From Bacteroidaceae bacterium (lineage in GTDB: Bacteria; Bacteroidota; Bacteroidia; Bacteroidales; Bacteroidaceae), in contig JAFUNW010000170.1 of assembly GCA_017472905.1 (NCBI GenBank), positions 1-11,764 of the forward strand: DNA of 11,764 nt, in the 5' to 3' direction. This document shows, in pieces, positions 1 through 8,401 of the stretch (its first letter is position 1; every line of letters begins with the position of its first letter). The notes beneath the pieces are model-generated. The model was not told where the DNA came from. It ran no database searches and saw only the letters and a program-made list of their open reading frames with translations. The position numbers and the translations under genes were made by a program.

Positions 1-387
1 ATGAACATTTCCCCTAAGTTCCCACAATTTTTTTGTTTCATAATAATAAGCTGTATCTGCTTCGATAGTTGCTTCCTTACTCAGATTCTCATCAAACTGT
101 TCCAGATAAACGCCTTTTTCAAAAGCCCAAAAAGGAGGGTCAAGTCGATCAAAAATAGTCCATTCATCAGCTATCACCTTATAACGAATAACTCCGGAAT
201 CTGATATTAAAGTCTCTACTCCAACCGTTCGCATCAATGGAATAGAGTCACGACTGACAATCGCATCAGCCATTTTTTTCTGACTACCAGAACATGCAGA
301 AAATAAAAACAACATAACAGTGGCTGTAAAGCGCACTGTTATGTTTACTATATGATTGATACTATTTATCGTGCTTCCTATCAACAT
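1..387 (-). CDS. lptC: LPS export protein LptC, N-terminal part (runs off left edge)
   Basis: LptC belongs to the Lpt bridge that carries lipopolysaccharide from the inner-membrane LptBFG transporter towards LptA and the outer membrane. The visible 129 codons begin with a hydrophobic stretch ending in LFLFSAC, a lipobox-like site with Cys32, so a lipoprotein is likely. The region after it contains KGVYLEQFDE, then IEADTAYYYE and LWELRGNV, which is the pattern of the Bacteroidales LptC/YrbK family (beta-jellyroll repeats describing an element before and after processing). The ATG at 385-387 was chosen because the next ATG (313-315) leaves only seven residues before the Cys. It starts 4 bases after the TPR gene stop, so it should be co-transcribed and probably translationally coupled. 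The C-terminal part lies outside the window. Family call is strong; lipidation is inferred from the motif. Confidence 0.88.
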   Translation of the reverse strand, partial: MLIGSTINSINHIVNITVRFTATVMLFLFSACSGSQKKMADAIVSRDSIPLMRTVGVETLISDSGVIRYKVIADEWTIFDRLDPPFWAFEKGVYLEQFDENLSKEATIEADTAYYYETKKLWELRGNVH

Positions 388-391
388 AGAT

Positions 392-1783
392 TTATCTGAT
401 GGTTGTTGTTTCACCAATCCATCCACCGATAGTTACTGACTGTCCTTTCTTCAGACCCAAGAAAAACAAATCTTCTGCTTTCGGAGTATAAGACATATAG
501 CTTCCGATTAACTTATTAGCCTCTTCTGCTACACTGGGATCTACTGCTTTCGCTCTTTGTAATTTATCAATTGCAGCATAATAGGTACATTTATTCATCG
601 CAGCCTCATCGCTCCAATTCGGACTGGAAGCATACATCTGAGCAATCAAAATATAGGGAGCGCCGTATTTTCCATTCAATGAAATGGCTTTATTGGCATA
701 ACTTTTTGCGCGACTCAATTGTTTCAAAGAATAAAGGATAGCAGCTGTTTTATAAGCATACTCTGCTTTCTCTACGTCATCGGTTTCCAATTCAATAGCC
801 TGATCCATATATTCCAATGCTTTTGCATTGTCTCCTCTTTTCAAGTAACGGCTGGCACATCCGGCAGCAGATTTGGAAGTCGGTTCTATATTATGAGCAT
901 ATTCTGAAGCTGCAAGATAAGCCTCTTGATCGGTACACTTCAACATAGCCATTACAGAAATAACCTGTTTCAAGAAATCCATATCGGTTTTATTTGCTTC
1001 CACTTGCGGAGCATAAATAGCTTGCAGACTTTCGCAATTTGCAGCACCACTGTTGATGAAATATGCATCAATATTATTTTTTACAGTCTCCCACATGGTG
1101 GCTATTTTCTGGAATGTCGCTTGATTCGGTCCGCCTTTTTCTGCACTTTTCTTAGCAGCATCAATATTTGCGGTAGCCAATTCACTTGTTCTCAGATAAT
1201 CTTTTATCATCTGCTCCTTATGCGCCTCATTTTTCTTACAATAAGCAGAAGAAATGTTCATCAAATCAAGCATAATTTGGAATCCGGCCTTATTGGGATC
1301 CAACTCCAATGTTTCAGAAAGCATCTTGTGAGCCTGAGCCAAATCCAAAGGTTTTGTATAAACAATATAGTCATGTGCTTTCTTTTCTAAAATAGCCGCT
1401 TTGGTATAAGGTCTTTTAATCAACGAATTAAGAACATCCAAATATTGGATACGTTGATCATACAATGCCATCAAATCAGCAACCAATTCCGTACGTTTAG
1501 CCGGGTCTTTTTCATTATCTATTTTCCAATGCAAAATCTCAGCACCTTTATCATAAGTATCATTTCGTGCTGCAGGCCAATTGGTATAAACCACTTTCCA
1601 AGGTTCATATGCCTCTGCATAGTTCTTTGTTTTTACATACTCACTATACACACTGATGTTTGTCAGACACTTGATGCTGTCTTCACCGTGTCCAAAACGA
1701 TCTTCCACACGAATTGTTTGTGCGAAAGTACTTGTTACTCCTAATGATAAGGCAAACAAGAGGGTGGTTTTTTTCATATTCAT
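392..1783 (-). CDS. Secreted tetratricopeptide-repeat protein
   Basis: A protein of about 463 residues with a cleavable signal peptide (MKKTTLLFALSLGVTSTFAQ), so it acts in the periplasm or at the outer membrane. It is alpha-helical throughout. The clearest TPR-like helices are at about residues 308-371, containing RYLKRGDNAKALEYMDQAI and LYSLKQLSRAKSYANKAISL; earlier helical repeats around 140-165 are more diverged. It contains several cysteines and a conserved-looking C-terminal tail ending in GQSVTIGGWIGE. The ATG at 1781-1783 was used; a GTG one codon upstream and an ATG two codons downstream (1775-1777) are equally possible and do not change the signal peptide. It lies 33 bases after the barrel gene and 4 bases before lptC. 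TPRs usually mediate protein-protein contacts, so a scaffold role for envelope assembly is plausible, but this is inference. Confidence 0.85.
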   Translation of the reverse strand: MNMKKTTLLFALSLGVTSTFAQTIRVEDRFGHGEDSIKCLTNISVYSEYVKTKNYAEAYEPWKVVYTNWPAARNDTYDKGAEILHWKIDNEKDPAKRTELVADLMALYDQRIQYLDVLNSLIKRPYTKAAILEKKAHDYIVYTKPLDLAQAHKMLSETLELDPNKAGFQIMLDLMNISSAYCKKNEAHKEQMIKDYLRTSELATANIDAAKKSAEKGGPNQATFQKIATMWETVKNNIDAYFINSGAANCESLQAIYAPQVEANKTDMDFLKQVISVMAMLKCTDQEAYLAASEYAHNIEPTSKSAAGCASRYLKRGDNAKALEYMDQAIELETDDVEKAEYAYKTAAILYSLKQLSRAKSYANKAISLNGKYGAPYILIAQMYASSPNWSDEAAMNKCTYYAAIDKLQRAKAVDPSVAEEANKLIGSYMSYTPKAEDLFFLGLKKGQSVTIGGWIGETTTIR

Positions 1784-1816
1784 CACTTAATATTTTAGTG
1801 TTATTATTAAAATCGA

Positions 1817-3112
1817 TTATCTTACTTTCCACTTTTGGAACCACAATTCATTGAAAGTGAGTCCAACACTTAAACGTAAATAGTTCTCTGTCAGCAAACC
1901 GTTCACTCGTGGATCAACCTTAACCCACTCTCCGCTTATACTGATGATAGAGCTTTGATTGCCCCACTTCGTCATTAATGGACATGCAAATCCGACACTG
2001 ACACCATATTCGCGTGCGGCATCCTGTCCATCGACCTTTACATAGGGGTCTGAATAATAGATTCCTGCACGATATTTCATCACAGAGAATATACTTCTTC
2101 CCATCAGTTTGGGTTGAAATTGTGCTCCCAAAGATATTTTCATTCGGTCTGCCAATTGATCATCCTCGCCCCACAAACGAACATCTGAAAACTTTTGCAA
2201 GGAGAAATCGGCCCCAATCAACAACCTATTATCATATAAATAAGTTACACCGGCTCCAAACGAATGCGGTAATTGAAAAGCCTTTCGTACATTGCGTACA
2301 CTATCATTAATCACTGTACTACCACTCATCTTTTGCTCGGTGATAGTCGACTTGATAGCATTTAAATCATGCCCCCAAGAATAGGTTGCACCCAACGTTA
2401 CTTTTTCTTTGGAGCTTAATTTAAACGAATATTGTGCACCGAAATCCAATTTTATGTCGCTAATCTGTGCTGTATAGATGCGTGCCAAAGAATTAATATT
2501 GGCATCGCTAAAACTAGCAGTAACGCTATGAGTAAAGTCGCCAAAGAGGTAAGAGACATTCATTCCGAGAGAAAAATTCGGTCTAATCTTATATGCTGCA
2601 CCGATAAAAGCTTGATGCAACCCTCCATTTCCTGAATAATTCGTAGTAGCCACAACCTCTTCCTCCCAACCTCCGACTCCTTGTTTTATGGTTTCCGAAG
2701 AACTAAAGCCATATCCTACTGTAGAATAAGGAAGAAATCCAAATGTCATGGCAGCTTTATTACATAAACGAAACTGCATGGCTAAATAATCAAAACTTGA
2801 ATTTTTGGCATTCAATTTTGTTTTGCCATCATTAAAATTTGCATTCTGTAGTGAAACTCCTGCGTCAAACAAAAATGTAAGTGAATCAACAGCTGTATAG
2901 GAAGCCGGATTACTAACATTAATCTGTGAACCGTCACGCAATCCGATGCCGACACCTCCCATAGCTTTATTCCCGCCCAAATTCTGATCAGAGAGTTGTC
3001 CAAAGCCATATCGTGTATAAGGAGAGTTCGCACCATTTTGTGCCCATACTCCCATAGGTGAAAGTATCATTGCGAACAGAATCGCTATAAACGTGTTTCT
3101 ATAATGTCTCAT
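1817..3112 (-). CDS. FadL/PorV-like outer-membrane beta-barrel protein
   Basis: A 431-residue protein with a signal peptide of about 25 residues ending in VWAQ, followed by a mature sequence rich in alternating aromatic and polar strands typical of an outer-membrane barrel. Near the N-terminus it has AMGGVGIGLRDGSQINVSNP followed by ASYTAVDSLTF. That is the Gly-rich turn plus 'NPA' signature common to FadL/OmpP1/PorV-type barrels. Gly-Tyr strand repeats continue to the end (NYLRLSVGLTFNELWFQKW). The start at 3110-3112 lies inside the end of coaX, with a 14-base overlap, which suggests translational coupling. The natural substrate cannot be read from sequence. FadL relatives move hydrophobic compounds, while PorV relatives are shuttles of type IX secretion. 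A structural role in the same envelope pathway as the downstream lptC is possible but unproven. Confidence 0.82.
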   Translation of the reverse strand: MRHYRNTFIAILFAMILSPMGVWAQNGANSPYTRYGFGQLSDQNLGGNKAMGGVGIGLRDGSQINVSNPASYTAVDSLTFLFDAGVSLQNANFNDGKTKLNAKNSSFDYLAMQFRLCNKAAMTFGFLPYSTVGYGFSSSETIKQGVGGWEEEVVATTNYSGNGGLHQAFIGAAYKIRPNFSLGMNVSYLFGDFTHSVTASFSDANINSLARIYTAQISDIKLDFGAQYSFKLSSKEKVTLGATYSWGHDLNAIKSTITEQKMSGSTVINDSVRNVRKAFQLPHSFGAGVTYLYDNRLLIGADFSLQKFSDVRLWGEDDQLADRMKISLGAQFQPKLMGRSIFSVMKYRAGIYYSDPYVKVDGQDAAREYGVSVGFACPLMTKWGNQSSIISISGEWVKVDPRVNGLLTENYLRLSVGLTFNELWFQKWKVR

Positions 3113-3827
3113 TATAAGTCAATATTCTATCTAAACCTTTCAGCACTAAAAATTTGTCTGCAAAGATGATATTTTTTATTGGGGTATCAAAGGAAAATTC
3201 ATCTCCTCCTGTTAAAAAAACCAAAAGTTCCGGATACTTACGCAACATATGGGTTATATATCCTTCCATTTCAAAGCGTAAACCTTGCATCACTCCGGCC
3301 CGTATTGCAGTCTCAGTCGTATTACCATACATCGGAACATCTCCTTCTGACGAAACGAGAGGCAACCGATTGGTATAAGTATGTAAAGCCTTTAATCTCA
3401 TTTGTACTCCCGGCGAAATATTCCCGCCCCAATAAGCGCCCTGTTTATCTATGAACTCATAAGTAACACAGGTACCCGCATCTATGACTAACAAATCCTT
3501 TCCAGGTTGTTGTTCATGAGCCGCAACGACTGCAGCCACTCTATCTGCGCCTAATGTGTGAGGTGTTTGATAATGTATTTGAATAGGTACGGGGACATCT
3601 GACGTAAAACGCAGGAATTTTACTCCTACAGAATTCAACAATGCATTTACATTCTCCGGCAAATCAACGACAGAAGAAATGATTCCATGCTTCAATGGAT
3701 ATTTTTGAGCAATCATAACAAACTTTGTCAATGATAAATCCGAATCCTGCACAAAATCCACCAACTCTCCTTGATTAAAGACCGCTGTTTTAACAGTCGA
3801 ATTTCCTATATCAACAACTAAATTCAC
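3099..3827 (-). CDS. coaX: Type III pantothenate kinase
   Basis: CoaX phosphorylates pantothenate with ATP to give 4'-phosphopantothenate, the first step of coenzyme A synthesis, in the cytoplasm. At 242 residues it is a normal family length. The ASKHA-fold signatures are all visible: DIGNST at residues 6-11 (phosphate loop, Asp6), PHTLGADRVAAV at 89-100 (Asp95), DAGTCVTYE at 116-124 (catalytic-region Asp116), GGNISPG at 134-140 and LTGGDE at 205-210. It is the first gene of the four-gene envelope cluster and overlaps the barrel gene by 14 bases. The link between a CoA enzyme and LPS/outer-membrane genes is a gene-order fact here, not a functional proof. A weak promoter candidate lies at 3851-3858. 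The start is the only ATG that gives the intact DIGNST N-terminus. Confidence 0.96.
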   Translation of the reverse strand: MNLVVDIGNSTVKTAVFNQGELVDFVQDSDLSLTKFVMIAQKYPLKHGIISSVVDLPENVNALLNSVGVKFLRFTSDVPVPIQIHYQTPHTLGADRVAAVVAAHEQQPGKDLLVIDAGTCVTYEFIDKQGAYWGGNISPGVQMRLKALHTYTNRLPLVSSEGDVPMYGNTTETAIRAGVMQGLRFEMEGYITHMLRKYPELLVFLTGGDEFSFDTPIKNIIFADKFLVLKGLDRILTYNETL

Positions 3828-3850
3828 CTTTACTCACTTATTTCTGTTTG

Positions 3851-3858
3851 CAAAGTAA
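3851..3858 (-). promoter_or_regulatory. Possible -7 element for the coaX operon
   Basis: On the minus strand the octamer TTACTTTG is one mismatch from the Bacteroidota -7 consensus TAnnTTTG and would place the transcript start about 17 bases before the coaX ATG. No TTTG is present at the expected -33 distance, so this is a weak call. It is kept because it sits in the only long gap (3828-3999) ahead of a tightly packed operon. Confidence 0.35.
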
Positions 3859-3963
3859 CGCAAAATTTAGCATAACTCTATCATCTTTGATTGCTAAAAA
3901 GCAAAAATTTAGTTTTTTCTTATTCTATATAAATCTCGTTAACGAATTATACCTATTTATATT

Positions 3964-3981
3964 AAAACTACATAGAGTTTT
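3964..3981 (-). terminator. Weak inverted repeat after the OmpA-family gene
   Basis: AAAACT and AGTTTT form a perfect 6-bp stem around a 6-base loop, 19 bases beyond the stop codon of the OmpA-family gene. The stem is A/T-rich and no long U-run follows, so it is at best a weak terminator. Its position between two transcription units is the main argument. Confidence 0.25.
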
Positions 3982-3999
3982 GATTTCTCCACAAAGGAA

Positions 4000-5988
4000 T
4001 CATTCATACAAGCCATAGGTCGTACGCAAAACCTTAAACTCTGTACGCCTGTTAAGAGCATTACAAATTTCTTGCTGCTCCTCCGGCAATGCAAGAATAA
4101 ACTCCTCTGTCAAAAGATCTCCCTCTTTCAGAAAACCCAACTGATTTGCCAACTTCTTACGTAGCTTTTTCGGATTCTTCTCACCATATCCTTTAGCAAC
4201 CAAACGTTCTGCCGATATGCCCCCCTTGATTAAGTAATTCACGACTGATTCTGCACGCCGCTGAGACAAATGTTCGTTATAAGCATCGCTGCCCTTGTAA
4301 TCGCAATGCGAACTAAGTTCGATGGTTACATTCGGATTATCATTCAATAATACAATCAAGGAATCAAGCGAAGTTGCAGATTCCTCCGTCAATGTAGCTT
4401 TATCAAATTCATAAAATATATTCTCCAACAACACCGGATGCGTCATAGAGGAAAGCGGAAATTGCAACACGTAATCGCGCGATTCATTTGTACTGTCCAC
4501 CTGCACCTCTTGCTTATAATTCAAGAATCCTTTGCAACTTCCCAACAAAATATAGTTCACCGAAGGCTCTACACGCTCTGTAAAAGAGCCATCACTCTTC
4601 ACACTTATCTTTTTATTCGTACCATCGTTTCCTACCAAATGAACAACAGCATCCGGCAACTCATATCCTTCTTTTTCATACACCCAACCGGTAATCGTCT
4701 TTGTAACCTCCGGGAGTTCAAACGTAAAGATATGATCCCAACCACGTGCATCGCCCCGACTGGAAGAAAAAAAGCCTCGATTGTAAACCCCTTCAAAAGT
4801 CATGCCGAAATCATCCGATTGTGAATTCATCGGAGCTTGCAGGTTAACGATTGACCATTGTTCCTTTTCTTCATCCCATGTTGCTTTGAAAAGGTCCAAT
4901 CCCCCCATACCCGGATGACCGTTGGAAGAGAAATAGAGTTCTCCATTCGGGCGAAACGTTGGAAACATCTCATCTCCCACACTGTTTATCGGTGCTCCCA
5001 AGTTTTCGATACCCCCAAACTCTGTACCGGAGAGACGTACCCTCCAAATATCTGTTCCACCTAAACCTCCCGGCATATCCGACACAAAATAGAGCCATTC
5101 ACCATCCGGAGATACAGCAGGATGAGCCAAAGAGGAAAGTGTATCTTTCACGATTTCGCACTTCTGCGGAGTAGCCCACGAAGCGTCCGTACGCGCCGAA
5201 CTGAATATTTCAGCATAACGCGGATATTCATAATCCATCTGACAACGAGTAAAGTACATAGTTTTTCCATCGGGGGTAAAAGCACATGCACCATCTTCAA
5301 ACTCGCTATTCACATCCGATTCGATTACTTCCGGCCTCTGCCATTTACCCTCCTCATTCTTGCGGGATACAAATATATCGGGAGCCTTCATTCCGGTAAT
5401 TCCACTCAAATCCTCTCCTTTGGCATCTTCTCGTGTAGAAGTGAAATAGAGTTGATCAAAATCCTCTCCGGCATATACCGGAGAATAATCTGCTCTACGC
5501 GAAGTAAACAGAGGAAACTTCTTCACGATGTATCGATTCGGATTCTTCTTCCAAACAGGAGCAACTTCGCACGATTTCAGCCCATCTTTCGCTTTTGAAT
5601 CATCCGGTCGATAAGAAAGATAGGTTTCATAATTCTTTGCAGCTCCTTTGTAATCCCCACTCATACGCTGCATATCTGCCAGATGCAAAAAAACAATGCT
5701 ATCGGCATAACGATATCGAACTGCATTCTTATAAGCACCGGAAGCTTTTGCTGCAAAATTAATTTGGCGATAACACTCTCCCATCTTAAAAGCTCGCTCG
5801 CCACGCTTCGAGCGCTGCTTAATCGGAGTCTTGGAATAGGCTTTCTTATAATATTTGGCAGCTTCGAAATATTCCCCTAAAGCCTCGCTCTGCTCGGCTT
5901 TACGCAAAGCTTTATCAGCTCCACATCCGACCATTGTCAGCAGGAGAAGCACATGCATTATTGTATGTAGGTATGAATTTCGTTTCAT
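4000..5988 (-). CDS. OmpA-family lipoprotein with TPR, PD40 propeller and regulatory-like domain (PorE-like architecture)
   Basis: A 662-residue envelope protein. The N-terminus is a lipoprotein signal with TMVGC (Cys22). TPR-like helices follow at about residues 30-135 (EALGEYFEAAKYYKKAYSKT; YKGAAKNYETYLSYRPDD). A PD40/WD40-like propeller at about 165-420 shows repeated 'SPDGEWLYFVSD'-type blades (ACAFTPDGKTMYFTR, AVSPDGEWLYF, TFRPNGELYFSSNG). A carboxypeptidase-regulatory-like beta domain spans about 430-510 (GWVYEKEGYELPDAVVHLVG). The OmpA C-terminal peptidoglycan-binding domain is at about 520-655, with SSHCDYKG (Asp563) and LSQRRAESVVNYL (Arg578), the residues that contact diaminopimelate in the family. 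This domain order matches PorE (PG1058) of the Porphyromonas type IX secretion system. Bacteroides-type genomes often carry such proteins without that system, so a general outer-membrane anchor role is equally likely. It begins 50 bases after topB ends and has no clear promoter of its own. Confidence 0.9.
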   Translation of the reverse strand: MKRNSYLHTIMHVLLLLTMVGCGADKALRKAEQSEALGEYFEAAKYYKKAYSKTPIKQRSKRGERAFKMGECYRQINFAAKASGAYKNAVRYRYADSIVFLHLADMQRMSGDYKGAAKNYETYLSYRPDDSKAKDGLKSCEVAPVWKKNPNRYIVKKFPLFTSRRADYSPVYAGEDFDQLYFTSTREDAKGEDLSGITGMKAPDIFVSRKNEEGKWQRPEVIESDVNSEFEDGACAFTPDGKTMYFTRCQMDYEYPRYAEIFSSARTDASWATPQKCEIVKDTLSSLAHPAVSPDGEWLYFVSDMPGGLGGTDIWRVRLSGTEFGGIENLGAPINSVGDEMFPTFRPNGELYFSSNGHPGMGGLDLFKATWDEEKEQWSIVNLQAPMNSQSDDFGMTFEGVYNRGFFSSSRGDARGWDHIFTFELPEVTKTITGWVYEKEGYELPDAVVHLVGNDGTNKKISVKSDGSFTERVEPSVNYILLGSCKGFLNYKQEVQVDSTNESRDYVLQFPLSSMTHPVLLENIFYEFDKATLTEESATSLDSLIVLLNDNPNVTIELSSHCDYKGSDAYNEHLSQRRAESVVNYLIKGGISAERLVAKGYGEKNPKKLRKKLANQLGFLKEGDLLTEEFILALPEEQQEICNALNRRTEFKVLRTTYGLYE

Positions 5989-6038
5989 TGTACCTTATAT
6001 AACTAAAAAGAGGATAGTTTATTGCCAAACGATGATTT

Positions 6039-8087
6039 TTATAACGGTTCCCGATAAGAGCATCCGTTCTTCCACTCTGAACAGCCATAAGCTGTACGTC
6101 CTTTGATGATAACACCCTTCCCACACAACGGACAGACTTGCCCGATTTTCTCCGGAGCAACCGGCTCAGCAACCTCCTTCGACTTGCTTGCCCCCTTCGA
6201 TTTGGAAGATGTTGTTGCCGAACGCTTCTTCGAAGCCTTCTTCCGTTTGCTTTTAGCTTCTATCTCTTTGGCCACATTTTCTTCCACAAGGGTAATACGC
6301 CGATTGGTATTATCGCTCAAGACTTGATGCACGATTTCATTCACCATCTGTTTCAACTCATCCAGGAAGAGACGTGGGTCATATTTCCTACGTTCAATTT
6401 CGCGCAGTTTCTTTTCCCAAATACCGGTTAATTCGGCAGATTTCAACAAATCTTCTCGAATGACCTGTATCAATTCTACTCCCGTAGGAGTGGCAATCAG
6501 GTTTTTACGTTCTTTTCGGATATAACGGCGTTTAAACAACGTCTCTATAATGGCAGCCCTCGTAGAAGGGCGACCTATGCCATTTTCTTTCAACGCATCT
6601 CTCAATTCATCGTTATCCACCATTTTACCGGCTGTCTCCATTGTCCGCAACAGTGTAGCCTCAGTATAGGGTTTGGTCGGTTGCGTCCATTTTTCGTTCA
6701 AGTCCGGCTGATGGGGTCCGCTTTCACCCACCGTAAAGATAGGCAAAGTCCGTTCTTCGTCATCCTGTTTTTCGTCCGTTTCGCTTTTATCATTTTGCAC
6801 AGGTTGGGAAAAAATTATTCTCCAACCTTGCTCTAAAATCTGCTTGCCTGTTACCTTAAATTCGATCTTCTCTACCTCACCCAAAACAGTAGTCGTCAAA
6901 AAGCGACAATCCGGATAAAATACAGCAATGAACCGGCGTGCTACCAAATCAAACACACGCTGTTCCATATCGGTCAGATTCTGCGGATGAACACCTGTAG
7001 GAATAATGGCATGGTGGTCCGTTACTTTCGAGGAATCAAATACTTTTTTACTTTTGAGAAGCTTCTTCCCCTCCAACGGAGCCGTCAATACGGCATAATC
7101 GCGCAAACCTTTTAATATGGTCGGACACTTGGGATAGATGTCATCACTCAAGAATGTCGTATCTACACGCGGATAGGTGGTTATCTTCTTCTCATAAAGC
7201 GACTGAATAAGCCGCAAGGTATCATCTGCCGAATAGCCAAACTTCTTATTACACTCAACTTGCAACGAAGTCAAATCAAACAGACGCGGCGGAGCTTCCG
7301 TCCCTTTTTTGGCAGAAACGTCCGTAACAAAGAACGGAGCATTCTTGACTTTCTCCAAGAACTCATATCCCTCCTCCTTTGTTGTAAAACGGCCTTTGGT
7401 TGCTGAAAAGGTCGTATCGCGATAGACGGTCTTCAACTCCCAATATGGCTCCGGCTTGAAATTCTCTATCTCTAATTGCCGCTTCACAATGAGGGCCAAC
7501 GTAGGAGTCTGTACTCGCCCAATGGATAAAACCTGGCGATTCTGACCATATTTTAAGGTATAGAGACGTGTGGCATTCATGCCAAGCAACCAATCTCCAA
7601 TAGCCCGGCTCAATCCGGCCTCATACAAAGCTTGCTTCTCATCCTGCTCCATCAAGTGAGCAAATCCGTCTCGAATAGATTCCTCCGTAAGGGAAGAAAT
7701 CCACAAACGCTTCACCGGACAACGAGCACCGGCTTTCTGCATCACCCAACGTTGAATCAATTCTCCTTCTTGTCCGGCATCGCCACAGTTTATAATCTCG
7801 TCTGCCGCCAACATCAACTGTTGGATAATCTTAAACTGCTTCTCAATACCGGTATCTGCTATCAGTTTAATGCCAAATCGAGGAGGTATCATAGGCAAAC
7901 TTCCCAAGCTCCAACTTTTCCAAGCCGGAGTATATTCGTGGGGTTCTTTCAACGTACAAAGATGTCCGAAAGTCCACGTCACTTGATAACCGTTTCCCTC
8001 ATAATAGCCATCGTGTCGACTACGCGCTCCCAATATATCGGCTATATCTTTGGCCACACTAGGCTTTTCGGCAATACAAACTTTCAT
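6039..8087 (-). CDS. topB: DNA topoisomerase III (type IA)
   Basis: TopB relaxes and decatenates DNA by cutting one strand through a tyrosine 5'-phosphate link and passing another strand. The 682-residue protein begins with a Toprim domain (Glu7 in MKVCIAEKPS; NCGDAGQEGEL around 100-110, with Asp103 and Glu107). The catalytic tyrosine is Tyr305 in ITTYPRVDTTFL. Other family blocks are LSIGRVQTPTLAL (187-199), TDHHAIIPT (356-364) and ENGIGRPSTRAAII (501-514). The middle Toprim acidic residue is replaced by Gly, the DAG(R/Q)EGE form seen in many Bacteroidota and Firmicutes TopB enzymes. The tail has a Lys/Ser-rich linker (about 611-640) and one zinc ribbon with Cys652, Cys655, Cys669 and Cys676. 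It has its own promoter at 8118-8149 and the OmpA-family gene follows downstream. Confidence 0.96.
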   Translation of the reverse strand: MKVCIAEKPSVAKDIADILGARSRHDGYYEGNGYQVTWTFGHLCTLKEPHEYTPAWKSWSLGSLPMIPPRFGIKLIADTGIEKQFKIIQQLMLAADEIINCGDAGQEGELIQRWVMQKAGARCPVKRLWISSLTEESIRDGFAHLMEQDEKQALYEAGLSRAIGDWLLGMNATRLYTLKYGQNRQVLSIGRVQTPTLALIVKRQLEIENFKPEPYWELKTVYRDTTFSATKGRFTTKEEGYEFLEKVKNAPFFVTDVSAKKGTEAPPRLFDLTSLQVECNKKFGYSADDTLRLIQSLYEKKITTYPRVDTTFLSDDIYPKCPTILKGLRDYAVLTAPLEGKKLLKSKKVFDSSKVTDHHAIIPTGVHPQNLTDMEQRVFDLVARRFIAVFYPDCRFLTTTVLGEVEKIEFKVTGKQILEQGWRIIFSQPVQNDKSETDEKQDDEERTLPIFTVGESGPHQPDLNEKWTQPTKPYTEATLLRTMETAGKMVDNDELRDALKENGIGRPSTRAAIIETLFKRRYIRKERKNLIATPTGVELIQVIREDLLKSAELTGIWEKKLREIERRKYDPRLFLDELKQMVNEIVHQVLSDNTNRRITLVEENVAKEIEAKSKRKKASKKRSATTSSKSKGASKSKEVAEPVAPEKIGQVCPLCGKGVIIKGRTAYGCSEWKNGCSYREPL

Positions 8088-8117
8088 TGATTCAATCTCT
8101 AAAACTCATTCGGGCGG

Positions 8118-8149
8118 CAAATATACAAATTTTCCTTTATACACCCAAA
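8118..8149 (-). promoter_or_regulatory. Bacteroidota-type promoter of topB
   Basis: On the minus strand there is TTTG (8146-8149), a 20-base spacer, and TATATTTG (8118-8125). This is an exact match to the sigma-ABfr consensus -33 TTTG / -7 TAnnTTTG. The transcript would start near 8111, leaving a leader of about 24 bases before the topB ATG. No Shine-Dalgarno sequence is seen, as is usual in this phylum. Confidence 0.75.
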
Positions 8150-8236
8150 CGAACAAAGTTTTCCATCATCCTCTTCAAACGACTCGTCATGTCACTCCAC
8201 ATTTCACAATAAACAGTTGATATTCAGCCAAATCCC

Positions 8237-8267
8237 ATGAAAGGAGTATGTTTTTATACCTCCTTTC
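8237..8267. repeat. ATGAAAGGAG copy folded into a strong hairpin
   Basis: The first copy of ATGAAAGGAG (8237-8246) forms the left arm of a hairpin: GAAAGGAGTAT (8239-8249) pairs with ATAC (8256-8259) and TCCTTTC (8261-8267) around a 6-base T-rich loop, with one bulged C at 8260. The 11-bp stem lies about 120 bases upstream of topB on the opposite side of its promoter. Function is unknown. It could end transcription or be one member of a dispersed repeat family. Confidence 0.55.
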
Positions 8268-8362
8268 CAATTAGCATACACAAAAAGCGAGAATTCATTT
8301 CAACATTTGTGTTTCATAGTTTAATTCATATCAATAAGTTCCTGAAAATCAGTGGAAGTACT

Positions 8363-8393
8363 ATGAAAGGAGAGTTTTGTACAATGAAAGGAG
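8363..8393 (+). repeat. Two further direct copies of ATGAAAGGAG, 21 bases apart
   Basis: Exact copies lie at 8363-8372 and 8384-8393, matching the copy at 8237-8246. An inverted nine-base copy (TCCTTTCAT) lies at 8510-8518, on the far side of the palindrome run. The second copy also begins a small palindrome, AGGAG-CA-CTCCT at 8389-8400. The copies bracket the palindromes at 8402-8485, so the whole 8237-8518 stretch may be one repeat unit. Confidence 0.6.
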
Positions 8394-8401
8394 CACTCCT
8401 A

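Noticed and set aside
926..1390. Plus-strand open frames of 60-158 codons opposite the main genes
   Set aside because: They mirror well-supported minus-strand genes, show no domains and have codon patterns expected of antisense frames.
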